A stretch of 63,490 nucleotides of DNA, taken from Azospirillum agricola (GTDB taxonomy: Bacteria; Pseudomonadota; Alphaproteobacteria; Azospirillales; Azospirillaceae). Shown here piece by piece: positions 59,498 through 63,490 of this stretch. Made by a program: the position numbers and the translations under genes. The stretch covers positions 1 through 63,490 of the forward strand of contig NZ_JAGINM010000003.1 in the NCBI RefSeq assembly GCF_017876095.1, given 5' to 3'. The stretch's first letter is position 1, and each line of letters begins with the position of its first letter. The notes under the pieces were generated by a model, which saw only the letters and a program-made list of their open reading frames with translations, ran no database searches and was not told the origin of the DNA.

Positions 59498-61467
59498 GCG
59501 GGCCGACCCGCCGCCGGGCGATGGCCGGAGCCGCCGCGACCTCCCTGCTTGCCGCCCCTATCCTGTCCTCCCCTCTGATCACCCTCGGATCCCGACCCGG
59601 AAGAGCCGCCATGCCGTCCACCGACCTGATTCTCGTCAACGCCAAGGTCACCACGCTCGACCGCGCCAACCCGGTCGCCGAGGCGGTGGCGATCCGCGAC
59701 GGCCGCTTCCTCGCCGTCGGCAGCGAGGCCGAGGCGCGCGCGGCCGCCCCCGACGCCGCCGTGATCGACGCCAAGGGGCGTCGGCTGATCCCCGGCCTGA
59801 TCGACAGCCACATCCACGTCATCCGGGGCGGGCTGAACTACAACATGGAGCTGCGCTGGGACGGCGTGCCCTCGCTGGCCGACGCCATGGCGATGCTGCG
59901 TCGGCAGGTCGCCAACACGCCGGCCCCGCAATGGGTGCGCGTCGTCGGCGGCTTCACCGAGCACCAGTTCGCCGAGAAGCGCCTGCCGACCATCGAGGAG
60001 CTGAACGCCGCCGCCCCCGACACGCCCGTCTTCATCCTGCACCTCTACGACCGCGCCCTGCTGAACGCCGCCGCACTCCGCGCCGTCGGCTACGGCAAGG
60101 ACACGCCCAACCCGCCGGGCGGCGAGATCGTGCGCGACGCGGCCGGCAACCCGACCGGCCTGCTGCTGGCCCAGCCCAACGCGACGATCCTCTACGCGAC
60201 GCTGGCCAAGGGGCCGAAGCTGCCGCCCGAGTACCAGGTCAACTCGACCAGGCATTTCATGCGCGAGCTGAACGGGCTGGGCGTCACCAGCGTGATCGAC
60301 GCCGGCGGCGGCTACCAGAACTACCCCGACGACTACGCGGTCATCGAGAAGCTGCACGCCGACGGCGAGATGACGCTGCGCATCGCCTACAACCTGTTCA
60401 CCCAGAAGCCGAAGGACGAGCTGTCCGACTTCGCGAGCTGGTCCAAGCAGGTCAAGCCGGGCCACGGCGACGACACCTACCGCCTGAACGGCGCCGGCGA
60501 GATGCTGGTCTATTCCGCCGCCGACTTCGAGGATTTCCGTGTCGCGCGGCCCGAGATGCCGCCGAACATGGAGGCCGAGCTTGAGCCGGTCGTCCGCCTG
60601 CTCGCCGAGCAGCGCTGGCCGTGGCGGCTGCACGCCACCTACGACGAGACCATCACCCGCGCGCTCGACGTCTTCGAAAAGGTCAACCGCGACGTCCCCC
60701 TCCAGGGCCTGAACTGGTTCTTCGACCACGCCGAGACGATCAGCGACCGCAACATCGACCGCATCGCCGCGCTCGGCGGCGGCATCGCCGTGCAGCACCG
60801 CATGGCCTACCAGGGCGAGTATTTCGTCGAGCGCTACGGCGCCAAGGCGGCGGAGGCGACGCCGCCGGTGGCGAAGATGCTGGCGGCCGGGGTGCCGGTC
60901 GGCGCCGGCACCGACGCGACCCGCGTTGCCAGCTACAACCCGTGGGTCTCGCTGTCCTGGCTGGTCACCGGCAAGACCGTCGGCGGGCTCGGGCTCTACC
61001 CGGTCGCCAACCGGCTCGACCGCGAGACGGCGCTGCGGCTGTGGACCGAGGCCAACAGCTGGTTCTCCAACGACCAGGGCAAGAAGGGGCAGATCAAGGC
61101 CGGCCAGCTCGCCGACGCGGTGCTGCTCAGCGACGACTACCTGTCGGTGCCGGAGGACCGCATTCCGCACATCCGCTCGGTGCTGACCCTGCTGGGCGGC
61201 AAGCCGGTGCACGGCTCGGGCGATTACGGCCCGCTCGCCCCGCCGCTGCCCAAGCCGATGCCCGACTGGTCGCCGGTGGCCACCTTCGGCGGCTATCACC
61301 AGCAGCGGGATCCCAAGGTGACGCAGCGGCAAGCGGCGTCCTGCGGCTGTCAGTCCGGCTGCGCGGTGCACGGCCACGACCACGCGGCGGCGCTGGGCGC
61401 CAACCTGCCGGTGGCCGACGTCCGCGGCTTCTGGGGCGCCTTCGGCTGCGGCTGCTGGGCGGTGTGA
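59494..61467 (+). CDS. TAT-exported amidohydrolase, YtcJ-like
   Basis: 657 residues. A twin-arginine signal (PTRRRAMAGAAATSLLAAP) predicts folded export to the periplasm. The amidohydrolase fold starts at DLILVNAKVTTLDRANPVAEA, with the metal-binding HxH in LIPGLIDSHIHVIRGG. Later ligands are likely in LHATYDETITRA and FDHAETISD, and the final Asp in GAGTDATRVAS. The YtcJ group hydrolyses amides of unknown identity. A Cys-rich tail (ASCGCQSGCAVHGHDH, FGCGCWAV) is unusual and could bind a metal. It is coupled to the XapX gene by a 4-nt overlap. Confidence 0.9.
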   Translation: MSGPTRRRAMAGAAATSLLAAPILSSPLITLGSRPGRAAMPSTDLILVNAKVTTLDRANPVAEAVAIRDGRFLAVGSEAEARAAAPDAAVIDAKGRRLIPGLIDSHIHVIRGGLNYNMELRWDGVPSLADAMAMLRRQVANTPAPQWVRVVGGFTEHQFAEKRLPTIEELNAAAPDTPVFILHLYDRALLNAAALRAVGYGKDTPNPPGGEIVRDAAGNPTGLLLAQPNATILYATLAKGPKLPPEYQVNSTRHFMRELNGLGVTSVIDAGGGYQNYPDDYAVIEKLHADGEMTLRIAYNLFTQKPKDELSDFASWSKQVKPGHGDDTYRLNGAGEMLVYSAADFEDFRVARPEMPPNMEAELEPVVRLLAEQRWPWRLHATYDETITRALDVFEKVNRDVPLQGLNWFFDHAETISDRNIDRIAALGGGIAVQHRMAYQGEYFVERYGAKAAEATPPVAKMLAAGVPVGAGTDATRVASYNPWVSLSWLVTGKTVGGLGLYPVANRLDRETALRLWTEANSWFSNDQGKKGQIKAGQLADAVLLSDDYLSVPEDRIPHIRSVLTLLGGKPVHGSGDYGPLAPPLPKPMPDWSPVATFGGYHQQRDPKVTQRQAASCGCQSGCAVHGHDHAAALGANLPVADVRGFWGAFGCGCWAV

Positions 61468-61495
61468 CGATGCGGACGGGAAGGGAGGCGCCGCG

Positions 61496-61957
61496 ATGAG
61501 CGGAACATTGGGCCGGCTGTCCGGCGATGCAGGCCATGACGGCGCCCCGGCGCCGATCGCCGGGATCCTCGGCTGGCCGGGTCTCGACCTGTTGGCGCGG
61601 CTGGCGCTGGCGAGCCCCTACGCGGTCAGCGGCCTCGTGAAGCTGCTCGATTTCGGCGGGGCGACGGCGGAGGCCGCTGGGCTCGGGCTCGGCTCCCCGG
61701 CGCTGGTCGCGGCGGCGGTGATCGTCACGCAGCTGGGCGGTAGCGCGCTGTTCCTGACGCGCCGCTGGTGCTGGCTCGGCGCCGGGCTGCTGGCCGGCTT
61801 CACGGTGGCGGCGACGCTGATCGCCCACGCCTTCTGGACCTTCGAGGGGCTCGACCGGGCGCGGCAGGCCGCCACCTTCCTGGAGCATCTCGCCATCGTC
61901 GGCGGCTTCGCCGCGGCGGCGGCGCTGGTCCACCGGCGGGGGAGGACGACCTCATGA
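61496..61957 (+). CDS. DoxX-family membrane protein
   Basis: 153 residues with four membrane segments and the DoxX pattern: LLARLALASPYAVSGLVKLLDF, a helix pair in the middle (VAAAVIVTQLGGSALFLT) and AHAFWTFEGLDRARQAATF before the last segment. DoxX proteins are quinone-linked or redox-associated inner membrane proteins of unclear activity. It ends with an ATGA overlap to the exporter gene. Confidence 0.87.
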   Translation: MSGTLGRLSGDAGHDGAPAPIAGILGWPGLDLLARLALASPYAVSGLVKLLDFGGATAEAAGLGLGSPALVAAAVIVTQLGGSALFLTRRWCWLGAGLLAGFTVAATLIAHAFWTFEGLDRARQAATFLEHLAIVGGFAAAAALVHRRGRTTS

Positions 61958-63490
61958 CCGCCGACACCGCGCCCGAAGCCGGGACCAAGCCGCCGGCCTC
62001 CGCCTTTGCGCCGCTGCGCAACCGGCTGTTCGCCGTACTGTGGATGGCGACGGTGCTCGGCAACGTCGGCACCTTCATGCGCGACGTCGCCAGCGCCTGG
62101 CTGGTGCTGGAGCTGTCGGGCTCGCCGGCCATGGTGGCGCTGGTGCAGACGGCGGGGACGCTGCCGATCTTCCTGCTGGCGATCCCCGCCGGCGTGCTGT
62201 CGGACATCATGGACCGGCGGCGCATGCTGATCATGATCCAGATCGGGCTGGCCTGCGTCAGCCTGACCCTGGCGCTCCAGGCGGCGACCGGGACGGCCAG
62301 CGTCACCTCCATCGTCGGGCTGACCTTCCTCGGCGGCGTCGGCGCCGCGCTGATGGCGCCGGTCTGGCAATCCATCGTGCCGGAGCTGGTGCCGCGCGCC
62401 GAGCTGAAGGGGGCGGTCGCCCTCAACAGCCTGGGCGTCAACATCTCGCGCGCCATCGGCCCGGCGGCCGGCGGCGCCATCCTGACCGCCTTCGGGGCGG
62501 CGGCCACCTACGGCATGGACGTGGCGAGCTACGCCGTCGTGCTGCTGACGCTGCTGTGGTGGAAGCGGAAGCCCGACGCCCGCGACGACCTGTCGGAGCA
62601 GTTCGGCGGCGCGCTGCGCGCCGGGCTGCGCTACGCCCGCGCCAGCCGCGAGTTGCACCGCGTGTTCCTGCGCGCCGGCCTGTTCTTCGCCGCCGCGAGC
62701 GCCCTGTGGGCTCTGCTGCCGATCATCGCCGGCCGCATCCTCGGCGGCGGTCCCGGCTTCTACGGCCTGCTGCTGGGCGCGGTGGGGGCCGGCGCCATCG
62801 GCGGCGCCGTGCTGCTGCCCCGCCTGCGCGCCCGGTTGGGCCAGGAGGGCATCATGCTGGCCGCCGCCCTCGCCACGGCGGCGGTGATGGGGCTGCTCGC
62901 GCTCGCCCCGCCGCGCTGGGCGGCGGTGCCGATCCTGCTGGTCGCCGGCGCCGCCTGGATCGCCGTGCTGACGACGCTGAACGCCACCACCCAGGCGATC
63001 CTGCCCAACTGGGTGCGCGGGCGCGGGCTGGCGCTCTATCTGACGGTCTTCAACGGCGCGCTGACCGCCGGCAGCCTCGCCTGGGGCGTGCTGGCGGAGG
63101 CCATCGGCGTCCCCGCCACCCTGTGGGCCAGCGCCGTGGCGCTGCTCGCCGTGGCCGCTGTCCTGCGCCGCCACCATCTGCCGTCCGGCGAGGCCGATCT
63201 GACCCCGTCGAACCATTGGCCGGAGCCGGCGATCGCCGAGCCGGTTCCCGGCGACCGTGGCCCGGTGCTGATCACCATCGAGTACCGCGTCGCCGCCGCC
63301 GATCACGCCGCCTTCCTTAAAGCGCTCCACCGTCTGGCCGAGGGACGGCGGCGCGACGGCGCCTACGCCTGGGGCGTCAGCCAGGATTCCGGCGATCCGG
63401 AGCGGGTGCTGGAATGGTTCTTCGTCGAATCCTGGGCGGAGCACCAGCGCCAGCACCGCCGGGTGTCGCGCGCCGACGCCGACCTCCAGG
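61954..63490 (+). CDS. MFS exporter (EntS-like) with C-terminal monooxygenase-like domain, 3' truncated
   Basis: At least 512 residues; the frame runs off the window. About twelve membrane segments make up an MFS_3/EntS-type exporter (RLFAVLWMATVLGNVGTFMR, SDIMDRRRMLIMIQIGLA and NSLGVNISRAIGPAAGG are typical). After about residue 420 a soluble segment (VLITIEYRVAADHAAFLKAL, YAWGVSQDSGDPERVLEWFF) has the ferredoxin-like pattern of ABM/dimeric barrel monooxygenase-like domains. The start is coupled to the DoxX stop codon. It probably removes the compound handled by the hydrolases. Confidence 0.9.
   Translation, partial: MTADTAPEAGTKPPASAFAPLRNRLFAVLWMATVLGNVGTFMRDVASAWLVLELSGSPAMVALVQTAGTLPIFLLAIPAGVLSDIMDRRRMLIMIQIGLACVSLTLALQAATGTASVTSIVGLTFLGGVGAALMAPVWQSIVPELVPRAELKGAVALNSLGVNISRAIGPAAGGAILTAFGAAATYGMDVASYAVVLLTLLWWKRKPDARDDLSEQFGGALRAGLRYARASRELHRVFLRAGLFFAAASALWALLPIIAGRILGGGPGFYGLLLGAVGAGAIGGAVLLPRLRARLGQEGIMLAAALATAAVMGLLALAPPRWAAVPILLVAGAAWIAVLTTLNATTQAILPNWVRGRGLALYLTVFNGALTAGSLAWGVLAEAIGVPATLWASAVALLAVAAVLRRHHLPSGEADLTPSNHWPEPAIAEPVPGDRGPVLITIEYRVAAADHAAFLKALHRLAEGRRRDGAYAWGVSQDSGDPERVLEWFFVESWAEHQRQHRRVSRADADLQ

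Noticed and set aside
1..63490. CRISPR arrays, tRNA or rRNA genes
   Set aside because: No regularly spaced repeats and no cloverleaf or rRNA-like stretches were seen when reading both strands, though a covariance search could not be run.

Overview
The window is very GC-rich, densely coded and full of chemoreceptors, hybrid histidine kinases and HD-GYP proteins. Together with ccoG and FixL/FixJ-type regulators this points to an alphaproteobacterium of the Azospirillum/Rhodospirillales type (inference from gene content and base composition; no rRNA or other marker gene is present).

Layout. (1) 0-12.6 kb is a signalling block: a decayed response regulator, two chemoreceptors facing each other, and a leftward set of hybrid kinase, HD-GYP response regulator and hybrid kinase that probably joins phosphorelay to c-di-GMP breakdown. 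(2) 13.4-19.7 kb is a mixed housekeeping block: VOC, EVE and WYL proteins, an HD-GYP/hemerythrin fusion, an Fnr-like regulator next to ccoG with an NnrR-like box between them, and a PepSY protein behind a symmetric four-half-site operator. (3) 19.9-48.8 kb is an accessory island marked by AT-rich gaps and AT-rich patches inside genes. (4) 49-56.3 kb is a translationally coupled signalling operon: a giant kinase-like/STAND/GAF/histidine kinase, a REC-PAS histidine kinase and a FixJ/LuxR regulator. (5) 56.4-63.5 kb is an AraC regulator followed by a catabolic or detoxification cluster (alpha/beta hydrolase, cysteine hydrolase, XapX, TAT amidohydrolase, DoxX, MFS exporter cut by the window end).

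The island is the most interesting part. Its rightward unit (20.1-32.7 kb) encodes a YbjN-like protein, a P-loop GTPase, two membrane proteins with SPFH/band-7-like regions, a HerA/FtsK-family ATPase, and, starting on the ATPase stop codon, an 869-residue Pro/Arg/Ala-rich protein ending in an EndoU-like RNase toxin domain. A small AT-rich probable immunity gene follows directly. Its leftward unit (42.2 to 32.7 kb) encodes a secreted SH3b-vWA protein, a MacB/LolCD-like ABC ATPase and permease, an FGE-sulfatase-fold protein without the catalytic cysteines, two coiled-coil lipoproteins and an S41 protease with a SPOR-like tail. A second membrane-anchored non-catalytic FGE-fold protein and a TerY-P triad (PP2C phosphatase, TerY-type vWA, protein kinase) without any terB/C/D/E genes complete it. 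My reading (inference) is a phospho-controlled, envelope-spanning machine that either delivers or holds back an RNase toxin; I know of no described system with this composition.
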